This document shows positions 26,689-35,106 of a stretch of 49,441 bases of DNA, piece after piece. Location of the stretch: assembly GCA_018819265.1 (NCBI GenBank), contig JAHJQI010000189.1:1-49441 (forward strand), in the 5' to 3' direction. Below the pieces are notes generated by a model. The model saw only the letters and a list, made by a program, of their open reading frames with translations, did no database searches and had not been told where the DNA came from. Position numbers and translations under genes: made by a program. Numbering within the stretch: the first letter of the stretch is position 1; every line of letters begins with the position of its first letter. This DNA is from Alphaproteobacteria bacterium. GTDB taxonomy: Bacteria; Pseudomonadota; Alphaproteobacteria; Rhizobiales; Hyphomicrobiaceae.

Positions 26689-28074
26689 CTAAATGGCTGG
26701 TAAATCAAGCGATGCCTTGAGCCCACCGAGGGGGGCTTCGGTCAGTGTCAGGCCGCCGCGGTAGGATTGCGCCAGATCGATGACAATCGACAGGCCGAGG
26801 CCGGATCCGGGTTTCGTTTCATCGAGGCGCAGACCGCGCTTGCCGATGCGGGCGCGCTGGTCGGCATTGAGTCCGGGGCCGTCGTCCTCGATCGTTATCT
26901 TAAGCCGGCGCCGGCCGGTTCGCGTCGGCGCAGGCGCGGTTTCGACGCTAAGCCGGACCCGCTCTTTCGACCACTTGCAGGCGTTGTCGAGGAGGTTTCC
27001 GAGCATCTCCTCGAGATCGTGCTTTTCACCCTGGAACATTGCTGCCGGCGGGCACTGCACCGAAATCCGGATCGCCTTGTCAGCATGGATGCGCTCCAGG
27101 GCACGAACCAGAGGGTCAACAACATCTCGGACGGACGTTACGCGGCCTACGACGCCGACGCGGGCGGCGATGCGTGCCCGCTCAAGATAGTGCTGGACCT
27201 GATCGCTCATGATCTGGGCCTGCTCGACCACCTTTGCGCCCAGCGGACCCTTCGCACTGCGCGCTTCGTTGGTGATCACGGCGAGAGGCGTTTTCAGGCC
27301 GTGCGCGAGGTTGCCGACCTGGGTGCGGGCCCGTTCGACGATGTCTTCGTTCGACTGGATCAAGGCGTTGAGTTCGTCGCGGAGGGGCTCGATTTCTGCG
27401 GGCACGTCGCCTTCCAGACGGGAGGCTTCACCCGATCGGATCTGTGCAAGAGCCTGCTCGACGCGCTGCAGTGGCGCTAGTCCGAAGCGGATCTGGAAAA
27501 CCATCAGGGCAAGCAGAGCCAGCCCGGCGACCGCAAGGGCCAGGGACAACCGTGTCCTGAAGGTCGCAACCGAGGCCTCCAGCCATGCGGAGGGGCCGGC
27601 GACGATAATCGAATAGCGCGGCTTGCCATCCTCGTGACCCAACGTATTGATGACCTCGACGATGCGGACGCTTCTGCCATCGGGGCCGACGTCGTTGCGC
27701 CAGCGCATGTTGGTGTCGGGATCAGGGGGGTAGCCAAGCTGCAGTGGGGAGGGCAGTGCGGCTGTTGCGAGCGAGGCGGATCGCAGCGTCGGCCCGCCCT
27801 GGCCGTCGATCGGCTGGATCTGCCAGTACCATCCGGAATGCGTAAACTCGAACAGCGGTTCATAGCGGTTGGGCGGGGGGAGCGGGGATGATGCGCCTTC
27901 GGCCATGCTGTCGACGGTTATCGCGGTGACAAGCTTCTGCAGCTGTGAATCAAAACTCTCCTGCACATCCGCGCGATATAGCTGATAGATCAGATAGCCC
28001 GCGAGCGGCAGGACAATCACCGTCCATGCCATCGATGCGGCGATCAGGCGGACGGCAATCGAATCAAGACGCAT
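26689..28074 (-). CDS. feuQ: Sensor histidine kinase, FeuQ/PhoQ-like
   Basis: The protein has 461 residues. Membrane helices at about 10-31 and 170-192 enclose a periplasmic sensor of about 140 residues (SGWYWQIQPIDG). HAMP and HisKA regions follow (RTQVGNLAHGLKTPLAVITNEA, His near residue 258) and a complete HATPase: NLLDNACKWSK, IEDDGPGLN and KPGSGLGLSIVIDLAQSYRGG. H-G-L-K-T-P around the phospho-acceptor is typical of the PhoQ-like group. The gene overlaps its regulator by 11 bases. In Rhizobium leguminosarum feuPQ lies beside cycHJKL, and the same neighbourhood here is the main ground for the name. FeuQ in Sinorhizobium controls ndvA and cyclic glucan export; the regulon here is unknown. 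Confidence 0.78.
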   Translation of the reverse strand: MRLDSIAVRLIAASMAWTVIVLPLAGYLIYQLYRADVQESFDSQLQKLVTAITVDSMAEGASSPLPPPNRYEPLFEFTHSGWYWQIQPIDGQGGPTLRSASLATAALPSPLQLGYPPDPDTNMRWRNDVGPDGRSVRIVEVINTLGHEDGKPRYSIIVAGPSAWLEASVATFRTRLSLALAVAGLALLALMVFQIRFGLAPLQRVEQALAQIRSGEASRLEGDVPAEIEPLRDELNALIQSNEDIVERARTQVGNLAHGLKTPLAVITNEARSAKGPLGAKVVEQAQIMSDQVQHYLERARIAARVGVVGRVTSVRDVVDPLVRALERIHADKAIRISVQCPPAAMFQGEKHDLEEMLGNLLDNACKWSKERVRLSVETAPAPTRTGRRRLKITIEDDGPGLNADQRARIGKRGLRLDETKPGSGLGLSIVIDLAQSYRGGLTLTEAPLGGLKASLDLPAI

Positions 28075-28774
28075 CGTCTTCAGCGGTAATGCGATAGCCG
28101 AGCCCGCGGACCGTTTCTATAATGTCGGCCGGGATCTTCTTGCGCAGGCGACCGATGAAAACCTCGATCGTATTTGAGTCCCGGTCGAAGTCCTGATCGT
28201 AAAGGTGTTCGACAAGTTCGGTGCGTGAAACGACGCGACCGCGATGATGCATCAGATACGCGAGGAGCCGGAACTCGTGCGATGTCAGCTTGATCGGTTC
28301 GCCATCGCAGGTGACGCGCGCCGAATTGGTGTCGAGACGGACGCTGCCGCATTCGATCTCGCTTTTTGCATGGCCCGTCGCCCGCCGCAATTGAGCCCGC
28401 GCGCGGGCCAGCAACTCCTCCATGTGGAAGGGTTTGGCGAGATAGTCGTCAGCTCCGGCATCGATGCCCTGAACCTTGTCGCTCCAACGGTCGCGTGCGG
28501 TGAGGATGATGACCGGGAATTTTTTGTCGGAGCGGCGCCATTGTTCGAGAATGGAGATGCCGTCCATTTTGGGAAGCCCGATATCGAGGACGATGAGATC
28601 GTATGGCTCGGTATCGCCCAGGTAATAGGCTTCCTCGCCGTCCATCGCGGCATCGACGGCATAGCCGGCGTCGCTCAGGGCGACCACAAGCTGCCGATTG
28701 AGATCGGCATCGTCTTCAACAACAAGAATGCGCAACTGCCTGTGGCCTCGCGGATCGATCTGTCCTCTCGGCAC
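28064..28774 (-). CDS. feuP: Response regulator, FeuP/OmpR-like
   Basis: The protein has 236 residues if it starts at GTG 28774. A TTG at 28735 just before RILVVEDD is an alternative, as regulators usually begin there. The receiver has D64 (LIVLDIGLPKMDG) and K114 (YLAKPF). The winged-helix output domain follows (about 145-230: VTCDGEPIKLTSHEFRLL and TIEVFIGRLRKKI). The sequence RGRVVSRTELVEHLYDQDFDR is characteristic of the PhoP/FeuP branch. It is coupled to the kinase gene by an 11-base overlap and preceded by a small periplasmic-protein gene, as in rhizobial feuN-feuP-feuQ. Confidence 0.8.
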   Translation of the reverse strand: MPRGQIDPRGHRQLRILVVEDDADLNRQLVVALSDAGYAVDAAMDGEEAYYLGDTEPYDLIVLDIGLPKMDGISILEQWRRSDKKFPVIILTARDRWSDKVQGIDAGADDYLAKPFHMEELLARARAQLRRATGHAKSEIECGSVRLDTNSARVTCDGEPIKLTSHEFRLLAYLMHHRGRVVSRTELVEHLYDQDFDRDSNTIEVFIGRLRKKIPADIIETVRGLGYRITAEDDAS

Positions 28775-28827
28775 ATTATACGCGAGGATTGTCGATGTCG
28801 CGACGTTTTCCGCATGTTCAGCTGCCG

Positions 28828-29166
28828 TCAGCGCCCGGTATCGGCCACGCCGATCTCGATCCCGCGCCGGGCGTCGTAGACCACCGAGCGGAACCGGCCG
28901 TCGGCACCGCGGACGACGAGGCGGTAAACATAGCCACCGTCATCCCGACACAGTGCAGTCTTGACGATTTCGCCAAGTCTCAGGTGGCGGAATTGTCGGC
29001 CGAGTGCTTCAACCGTCACAAGCTTCTCGTCCTCGACGACGGAAGCGGCCTTGGACCAGTCGGTAAAGCATCCTGTCGATGCTGAAGACTGCGCCTGCGC
29101 CATTGACGCTGTTGTCGCGGCGACAATCAGAACCGCGGCCAGCCATGCCCTGAAGTTCTCTAACAT
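28828..29166 (-). CDS. Small periplasmic PepSY-like protein, possibly FeuN-like
   Basis: The protein has 112 residues. It starts with a signal peptide (hydrophobic stretch about 8-20, cleavage likely after AQA near residue 25). The mature part of about 85 residues looks like a single PepSY-type domain, with GQFRHLRLGEIVK-like order followed by a beta hairpin (YVYRLVVRGADGRFRSVVYDARRG). In Sinorhizobium a small periplasmic protein, FeuN, encoded beside feuPQ restrains the FeuQ sensor. The position, size and export signal here fit that role, but sequence kinship cannot be tested by eye. It lies 53 bases before feuP. Confidence 0.6.
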   Translation of the reverse strand: MLENFRAWLAAVLIVAATTASMAQAQSSASTGCFTDWSKAASVVEDEKLVTVEALGRQFRHLRLGEIVKTALCRDDGGYVYRLVVRGADGRFRSVVYDARRGIEIGVADTGR

Positions 29167-29280
29167 GCTTGCCTTTCGTGCGGATCGGACGCGTGAGTTC
29201 CGACCCTGCGTTGGCCACGATGGTTAACGCAGGGGCGCTGAATGGCGTATGAATGAGGGTTACACAGCAAGGCTTTTGGG

Positions 29281-29550
29281 TCATAGCTTCAGGTTGATAC
29301 TGCGGCGCGCCAGGGGCAGGACGGCCCTTGCGCGACCGTAGATCGTCAATGCCGTACCGGCGAGCGCGATCAGGGCCTGACTAGCCGACAGGATCTGATC
29401 ACCGAGTTCGCGCACCAACGCTGCGTTGACGTCGAGGCCGATGATCGGGCCGACAGTCGGCAATACGGCTGCAGCGGCGGTTATCAGCGCGCCCCAGATC
29501 GTCATGGATTGGCCCCACCATTTCGATGCGCCGTGTTCGGTCGTGCTCAT
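29281..29550 (-). CDS. Possible separate holin-like protein from an internal start
   Basis: In frame with the lysis fusion, ATG 29550 follows AATGGAG with about seven bases between, a near-ideal ribosome binding site. The 89-residue product begins MSTTEHGASKWWGQS, has two membrane helices and a charged tail (RARAVLPLARRSINLKL), and resembles small phage holins. The 25 residues before it are a Thr/Asn/Gln-rich linker. Both the fusion and the short form could be made from the same message. I cannot tell whether the short form was originally a separate gene whose upstream stop was lost. Confidence 0.5.
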   Translation of the reverse strand: MSTTEHGASKWWGQSMTIWGALITAAAAVLPTVGPIIGLDVNAALVRELGDQILSASQALIALAGTALTIYGRARAVLPLARRSINLKL

Positions 29551-30603
29551 GTCGCGATCTCCATTCTGGTTTGTCGTCTGTGAGTTGCTCTCAGTCGGCT
29601 TGCGGGTCGCGTCGGCCATGCCTGTCGCGCGTTCCAGCGTTCGATCGACACGCCGCAGCCAGCCGCGGCCGAAGCGCCAGAAGTGCGGAAGTGCGCGGTA
29701 TTTTTTTCGGCGGATCGCGGCATAGGCAGCCAAGACTTCGAGGATGGGCATGGTGTCGATCCTATTTCGCGTTTGCGGGCCTATTTCCCCGTCGACGTCG
29801 GCGCCCAGCGCGGCCTGAAACAATCGCGCCGCGCCGGTGACGCCGTGGTTGACGGCGGTGTCGAAGTGAAAGAATGCGAGCGGCGCGGCCATCTCCGGGC
29901 AGCCGGCGGGTTGCCAGTAGCGGGCGGCGTAGATGGCGGCGACTTCGTTCGGCGCGATCGCCTTGAGATCGGCGATCAGTGCGGCGCGATTCGAGGTGCT
30001 GACTTCGCGCTTTCGCCACGCGGCCAGTGTGGTGAGCGTTATGCCCCTGTTGGTCGGGCCGCCCGGATCGTGCGGGTCATCGGTGTAGCCGCCTTCCATT
30101 TCGAGGACGTGGTCCAGCGCCGTCGCAAAGATGTCGGGCGGTGCCGGCTCAACCTCGACGGGCGATGCCACCTCAGCGCCGCCCGGCCAGCGCAAGGAGA
30201 CCAACCGGCTTCGTTCGTAACCTGCGACGCTGACGGCATCGCCTTGATTGCCGCCCAGGAGCCAGATCCTGTCCTGCGACCATCCGACAAGAAACCCGAC
30301 ATGTCCGAACGCGGGGTTGTTGCCCCGCGACAGGACCGCAATCGCACCCAAGCGCTCCTCGTCAAGCGGCTCGCCGAAACGGGCATACGATCGCGCCATC
30401 AAGGAGCGTGTACTCGCCTGGCCGCAGCGTTCCAGGCAGGCACCGGCGAATGCCGCGCACCACGCAACCTCGTCGCGGGCATGGGCTTCGTGCCCCAGTT
30501 CCTTGAAGAAGGCGGTAATACGCGGGTTGTGGCGCGGACCGGCGATTTCGCTCTGGCCCAGTTCACGCCAGGCCTCGGCGAGCCACGCGGGCTGTGCGTT
30601 CAT
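29281..30603 (-). CDS. GTA lysis fusion: TIGR02594 peptidase + GH108 muramidase + holin-like membrane domain
   Basis: The protein has 440 residues in three parts. Residues 1-150 resemble the TIGR02594/CHAP-type peptidases, with the catalytic Cys in VAWCAAFAGACL and His in AFGHVGFLVGW. Residues about 158-325 form a GH108 muramidase with its peptidoglycan-binding tail: the catalytic Glu is in LEMEGGYTDDPHDPGGPTNR, followed by GADVDGEIGPQTRNRI. Residues 352-440 carry two membrane segments (IWGALITAAAAVLPTVGPII and ASQALIALAGTALTIYG) like a small holin. In RcGTA endolysin and holin are separate genes at another locus. Here they are fused and sit at the end of the structural operon. An internal ATG at 29550 with its own ribosome binding site suggests that the last part is also made alone. 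Inactive fusion by loss of a stop codon is the alternative. Confidence 0.82.
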   Translation of the reverse strand: MNAQPAWLAEAWRELGQSEIAGPRHNPRITAFFKELGHEAHARDEVAWCAAFAGACLERCGQASTRSLMARSYARFGEPLDEERLGAIAVLSRGNNPAFGHVGFLVGWSQDRIWLLGGNQGDAVSVAGYERSRLVSLRWPGGAEVASPVEVEPAPPDIFATALDHVLEMEGGYTDDPHDPGGPTNRGITLTTLAAWRKREVSTSNRAALIADLKAIAPNEVAAIYAARYWQPAGCPEMAAPLAFFHFDTAVNHGVTGAARLFQAALGADVDGEIGPQTRNRIDTMPILEVLAAYAAIRRKKYRALPHFWRFGRGWLRRVDRTLERATGMADATRKPTESNSQTTNQNGDRDMSTTEHGASKWWGQSMTIWGALITAAAAVLPTVGPIIGLDVNAALVRELGDQILSASQALIALAGTALTIYGRARAVLPLARRSINLKL

Positions 30604-30632
30604 TGGACTTGCCTTTTTTGGTGACGAATGGA

Positions 30633-33600
30633 TCAGACGACGGCGTCAGCAACGGCCCCACGTCCGAACAACGCGCTCAGTTGATGGACTCGCATGCGAC
30701 ATGGACTGCGCAAGCTTCCGAAGTCGGCGTTCTGCTCGGCTGCTGCGTAAGACGCGTTCGGCGCACTCGCCGATATCGTGCGCACGACGGTATCGTCATC
30801 GGCGAGCACGTCGATCTCGTAGCGTTCGAAATCTTCGGACAGCGGCACTTCGAGCGTGTCCCAGCTGTCGCCGCCAATGCGCGTGCGCCTGATCCAGCTC
30901 AGTTCGATATCGCCAGTGCCGTTGCGGCTGGCGCGCACGTGGACGGGCGACAACGGACGCAATCCGATTCCGGCATAGGTGTGCTCAGCCGATCCGTAGG
31001 AGGGATCTGTCAGCTCCCGGTTGGCTGGACCGAACCGCCACTGATAAGGCAGGCGGATTTCATCGAGACCGAGATCGACGCGCGCCACGGCACCGTCGAG
31101 GAGTACGAAGCTGGTTCCGGCTACGACCGCTGCCCCCGGTTCGCCGATCGCAGTTTCAGTTCCGGCCTGACCGCGCAGCAAACCGCTCAATTCGTAAACG
31201 CCTTCGCCGAGGAGGGTCGCGGTCTCGAACTGCACAACTTCCCACTGTCCATCGCGGCCCAGAACAGCTGCAATGTTGGCGCCCGCGAGAAGTTGGACTC
31301 GCGTCACCGAAGCGAGTTGCCCCCCAGATACGGTTACTTGCAACGTCGTCGCATGATCGAGGCGGGACAGCGGCCCCGCCGGCAACGGACTTTGCGTCAG
31401 CCCCATGATGGCAGGCACTTGCAAGAGGCCGCGCAGTCGGAATCCGGTTGCTTCCGGCGACCCGTAGAGTGCGACAATCCCAGGCCAGGGTTCCTGGGCT
31501 GCTGCCGTATACCCGGCCGATGCCGGCTCGGATCCATTGATGAGCGGCAGGTCGAGGAACAAAAGCTGCGGCGTCCCGCTGGCACTGGCTGCGGGGCTGC
31601 GGGAACTCCTGGGCGGCGCCGACACGAGATTATAGACGTCCGGATCGATGCTGCGGGCATCGATCGTCCGCGCGCCGGAATCGGCGATCTCGGTGATGCG
31701 GAACGTGCGGGTCACGGCATCGCGCTCAAGTTCGATGACGTCGCCCGGTTCCAACTCCAGGCGGCTTGGCGGAACGGCAAACCTAGCCCGCTCGCGGCTG
31801 GCCCAGGCTTCGAACAGCCAGCTCTCGGCGACGCCGCCTGCCTGATCGGCTTCCATCACGATCGGCAATTCGGCCTGCGCCAGACGACCGCTTGCACCAA
31901 TGAGCCGGCGTGCCTCGGCGACCGATTGCGAATAGTTGGTGGCGCCGCTGATGTAGTTGATCTTCGCCGACGCGGGCAGATCCGTCTCCTGTGCGCGCGT
32001 TAGTGTAACGAGCGGGGAATCGGATGCGGTTTCGACGATCGCCGCGTCGATCAATGTCGCAACCGACGGTTCGGCGCCCCGGTGGCGGAAGACAACCCGG
32101 TCACCGCTCTCTATCGCATCGAAGAAGTAGGCAAGCCCCAATGGCTGCAGCGCGTCGCGCACGCTCATCGGCCGGTCGACGACGTAGCCCGGCACGATGC
32201 CCGCCAGCCGATCGCTGATGCCGCGGTCGAAGCCGTATTCGAGGAGCAGCGCTTCGACCAATTCGGCCAGCGGCACGCCGGAAAGCCGGCCGTTAAGCCA
32301 ATGACCGAGTCGCCAGTTCTCCCCATCCCCCCACACGTCGAGATTGAAGGGGAACGCAGGATAGGGGCGTGCATCCCAGCAATAGACGAACATGCGGGTG
32401 GCATCGACCATGCGCCCGTTGTAGACTGTCGACGACGGATTGACGTCTGCAACGAAGCCATCACCACCCGGAGTGAATGAGCGCATCAGCGCCTGGAGAT
32501 AGCGCCGCTGCATGAGATCGTCGCGGCGGCCTTCCGAGAAATACGGGAGCGCGTTCTCGGAACTCTTCGGGTCGACGAAAACGTTCGGCTGGTTGGCCCC
32601 TTTGTCGGTTGCCGGACAGCCGATTTCCATGAACCAGATCGGTTTGGATTCCGCCAGCCAGGCCGTCGGCGTCGCCTGTTCGACACCACCGGGACGGTTG
32701 TAGTGGCGGTTCTCCCACCAGCCGCGCAGGTCCTTGTAGCGGAACACCCAGGGTTTGCCCGTACCATCCGTAATCGGGGTGCGCACCTGCTGGTTGCGAT
32801 GGCTCGCGCTGGCGTAATACCAATCATAGCCCTCGCCGGCGGCGACGTTGGAGGAGAGGTAGGCAAGGTCATAGACCGAGCGCGCGCCGGCGATGTAATC
32901 GAGATGCGCGCGGCCGTCGCGCCAGTCGGCCAGCGGCCAATAGCAATCGATCCCGACTGCGTCGATGTCGGGCGACGACCACAGCGGATCGAGGTGGAAA
33001 TAGACATCTCCCGTCCCGTCCTGCGGCTGGTGACCGAAGTATTCCGTCCAGTCGGCGGCATAGGTGACCTTGGTATTTGCCCCCAATACCGACTTGACGT
33101 CGGCGGCAAGCTGCCGGAGCGCTGTCACGAACGGATAGCTTGCCGCGCCATCGCGCACCCACGTCAATCCGCGAAGCTCGGTCCCGAGCAGAAAGGCGTT
33201 GACGCCACCGGCGGCTTTCGCCAGGTGCGCCTGATGCAGGACCATCCGGCTATAGCTCCATTCGGCCGGACCCGAATAGCTGACCGTATCGCCGTCGATC
33301 GAGAAATGTCCCGGCTGGGCGCTGCCGACGAAGGCGGCGATCTGGGCGCCGGCTGCCGCCGTCTTGTCGGGTGAACCTGGGACTCCTGGCGCAGGATTGC
33401 AGGTGATCCGTCCGCGCCAGGGATAATCGGGCTGGCCGGTTCCGCCATACGGGTCGGGCAAGCTGTTGCCCGCCGGCACATCCATGAGGATGAACGGCGT
33501 CAATGTTACGTTCAGGCCGCGCGCTTTCAAATCGCGGATGGCGTCGACCACGCTTTGATCGGACGGCGTTCCGCCATATGCCGGTCTTCCCAACCGTTTG

Positions 33601-34607
33601 CTGACGAGATGCGCGCCCGCGCGTCCAACGCCACCTGCGCGCCACGTCTGCGGTTGCGTCGTCTTGGAATCGACCTCGACGCCTGGGCGGATCTGACAGT
33701 TCGCAGCTCTAAGGTCGGTGCCAAACCAGCTCACCACGAACGAGACATTCAAAGCGTTCGGCAGTTCCGCCTGCAGCTGGTTGATGGCGACGTTCCAGTC
33801 GCTGCCACCCTGTCCGGTATGCACGTTCTCGGCGAGCGACCCGCCAATTCCGAATTTCAGATTGACGACCTCGGGAGCGTAGACGAACTCGCCGGAACCG
33901 GGGATCAAGACGACGCTGCGGACATCCTCGTTGAAGTCATCGACGGCGCGATGCACTTCGAAGGAAAACTGGGGGATGCGGTTACCGAATTCAGCAAGCG
34001 GCAGGCGCTCAAAGACGATATAGGCAAGACCGCGGTAGGCGGGTGCCGCGCCGGTTCCCTCGCGCGCTTCGATGAGTGAATCCGGCGACTGGCCTTCTCG
34101 CCCCTTGCGCAGCCTGTGGACATAACCCGACAGATCGAGTTCGGCGCCATCAGCCCATACCCGGCCCAGCCTCGTAATTTCACCTTCGCAGATGGCGATC
34201 GCGACATTGGCGTAGTAGCGATATTCCACACTCTCGACGGAAGGTGCGCTGCTGGCCCCGCCCAAACCCTTGCCGCTGCCACCGCTCTCGGTCGTGCGCA
34301 CCACCTCTTCTTCGAAGTCGGTCGCCCAGATGACCTGACCACCGAGGCGTACGCGGCCAAATATGCGCGGGATCGCCGCGCCTTCGGAAGATGCCGTCAC
34401 GTGCAGATCGCGCAGCCGCGGGCCTTCGACGGTGCGCGTTTCACCGGATGCCCCGAATAGCGCCTGATCAACATACGAGCCCGCCAGCGCCCCCACTTGC
34501 GCGCCAATCGCAGCGCCCGACAGCGTTGCGCCGAGAACCGTCACCCCCGCCGGCAGCAGCGTGCTGCCGATCGCAGCGCCTGCAACCGATAATGCCAGTG
34601 TCGCCAT
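30633..34607 (-). CDS. GTA gp15: megatron, TIM-barrel tail tip/fibre protein
   Basis: The protein has 1324 residues, the usual size of the RcGTA gp15 megatron. The ATG overlaps the gp14 stop in ATGA. It begins with a Gly/Ala-rich hydrophobic segment (ALSVAGAAIGSTLLPAGVTV), as in its relatives. A glycosidase-like GTA TIM barrel follows (about 430-780; landmarks VDAIRDLKARGLNVTLTPFI, FLLGTELRGLTWVRDG, DAVGIDCYWPLADWRDG and WFMEIGCPATDKGANQPN). Phage-tail and Rcc01698-like C-terminal domains come next, with WSRRTRIGG-type beta-sandwich stretches. In RcGTA it forms the tip that touches the recipient envelope, and the barrel may bind or cut peptidoglycan or glycan. Confidence 0.93.
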   Translation of the reverse strand: MATLALSVAGAAIGSTLLPAGVTVLGATLSGAAIGAQVGALAGSYVDQALFGASGETRTVEGPRLRDLHVTASSEGAAIPRIFGRVRLGGQVIWATDFEEEVVRTTESGGSGKGLGGASSAPSVESVEYRYYANVAIAICEGEITRLGRVWADGAELDLSGYVHRLRKGREGQSPDSLIEAREGTGAAPAYRGLAYIVFERLPLAEFGNRIPQFSFEVHRAVDDFNEDVRSVVLIPGSGEFVYAPEVVNLKFGIGGSLAENVHTGQGGSDWNVAINQLQAELPNALNVSFVVSWFGTDLRAANCQIRPGVEVDSKTTQPQTWRAGGVGRAGAHLVSKRLGRPAYGGTPSDQSVVDAIRDLKARGLNVTLTPFILMDVPAGNSLPDPYGGTGQPDYPWRGRITCNPAPGVPGSPDKTAAAGAQIAAFVGSAQPGHFSIDGDTVSYSGPAEWSYSRMVLHQAHLAKAAGGVNAFLLGTELRGLTWVRDGAASYPFVTALRQLAADVKSVLGANTKVTYAADWTEYFGHQPQDGTGDVYFHLDPLWSSPDIDAVGIDCYWPLADWRDGRAHLDYIAGARSVYDLAYLSSNVAAGEGYDWYYASASHRNQQVRTPITDGTGKPWVFRYKDLRGWWENRHYNRPGGVEQATPTAWLAESKPIWFMEIGCPATDKGANQPNVFVDPKSSENALPYFSEGRRDDLMQRRYLQALMRSFTPGGDGFVADVNPSSTVYNGRMVDATRMFVYCWDARPYPAFPFNLDVWGDGENWRLGHWLNGRLSGVPLAELVEALLLEYGFDRGISDRLAGIVPGYVVDRPMSVRDALQPLGLAYFFDAIESGDRVVFRHRGAEPSVATLIDAAIVETASDSPLVTLTRAQETDLPASAKINYISGATNYSQSVAEARRLIGASGRLAQAELPIVMEADQAGGVAESWLFEAWASRERARFAVPPSRLELEPGDVIELERDAVTRTFRITEIADSGARTIDARSIDPDVYNLVSAPPRSSRSPAASASGTPQLLFLDLPLINGSEPASAGYTAAAQEPWPGIVALYGSPEATGFRLRGLLQVPAIMGLTQSPLPAGPLSRLDHATTLQVTVSGGQLASVTRVQLLAGANIAAVLGRDGQWEVVQFETATLLGEGVYELSGLLRGQAGTETAIGEPGAAVVAGTSFVLLDGAVARVDLGLDEIRLPYQWRFGPANRELTDPSYGSAEHTYAGIGLRPLSPVHVRASRNGTGDIELSWIRRTRIGGDSWDTLEVPLSEDFERYEIDVLADDDTVVRTISASAPNASYAAAEQNADFGSLRSPCRMRVHQLSALFGRGAVADAVV

Positions 34608-35065
34608 CAGTCCGTCACTCCTGGAAACCGGAAGGCGCCTGCCACGCGCCGGCGCCACCAATTCGTCATCGCGACCTCACACACGGGCGCTCCTTCGATG
34701 GCGTGTATGAACCGGTCGGGCGCCGATAGAACTGCGCAGTGCTTCGCCGGCAGCCGTTCGCGATAGCGGAAGATGAGGACATCGCCGGCTTGGGCTGCTG
34801 CCACATCCAACTCGACAAAGTGACGGGTTGCTGCCGCCAGCAACGTCTCGGCGCCTGTTGCCGACCAGTCGCGCGTATAGGCGGACATTCGTTCGGGTTC
34901 GGCGGAATAGAGTTCGCGCCAGACGCCCCGGACCAATCCGAGGCAATCGGTGCCGACACCTCTCAGGCTCGCCTGATGGTGATAGGGCGTACCGATCCAG
35001 CCGCGTGCGAGCGTCACGATTTCGCTGGCGGAGCGCGGCTGCGCCAACTCCGTTTTCATGACCAT
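34607..35065 (-). CDS. GTA gp14: NlpC/P60-type tail peptidase
   Basis: The protein has 152 residues from ATG 35065 (35059 is also possible). A longer frame overlaps the end of gp13 and is rejected. It is an NlpC/P60 cysteine peptidase: the nucleophile is in GVGTDCLGLVRGVWRELY near residue 42, and the catalytic His in LPAKHCAVL near residue 112, after DVLIFRYR. In RcGTA this protein sits in the baseplate and cuts peptide cross-links while DNA is injected. It overlaps gp15 by four bases, and gp13 ends 41 bases before it. Confidence 0.88.
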   Translation of the reverse strand: MVMKTELAQPRSASEIVTLARGWIGTPYHHQASLRGVGTDCLGLVRGVWRELYSAEPERMSAYTRDWSATGAETLLAAATRHFVELDVAAAQAGDVLIFRYRERLPAKHCAVLSAPDRFIHAIEGAPVCEVAMTNWWRRRVAGAFRFPGVTD

Positions 35066-35106
35066 TCGAGGTGACTTTCGCTGATTGCTGGAGGTAGGCT
35101 TCGCGT

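Noticed and set aside
28775..28780. TATAAT on the minus strand directly before the feuP GTG
   Set aside because: A perfect -10 hexamer, but no acceptable -35 at the right distance, and it would leave almost no leader before the GTG. It could be real only if the TTG at 28735 is the start.
30594..32003. A 469-codon plus-strand frame opposite gp15
   Set aside because: Antisense to the megatron gene, no domain, no ribosome binding site.
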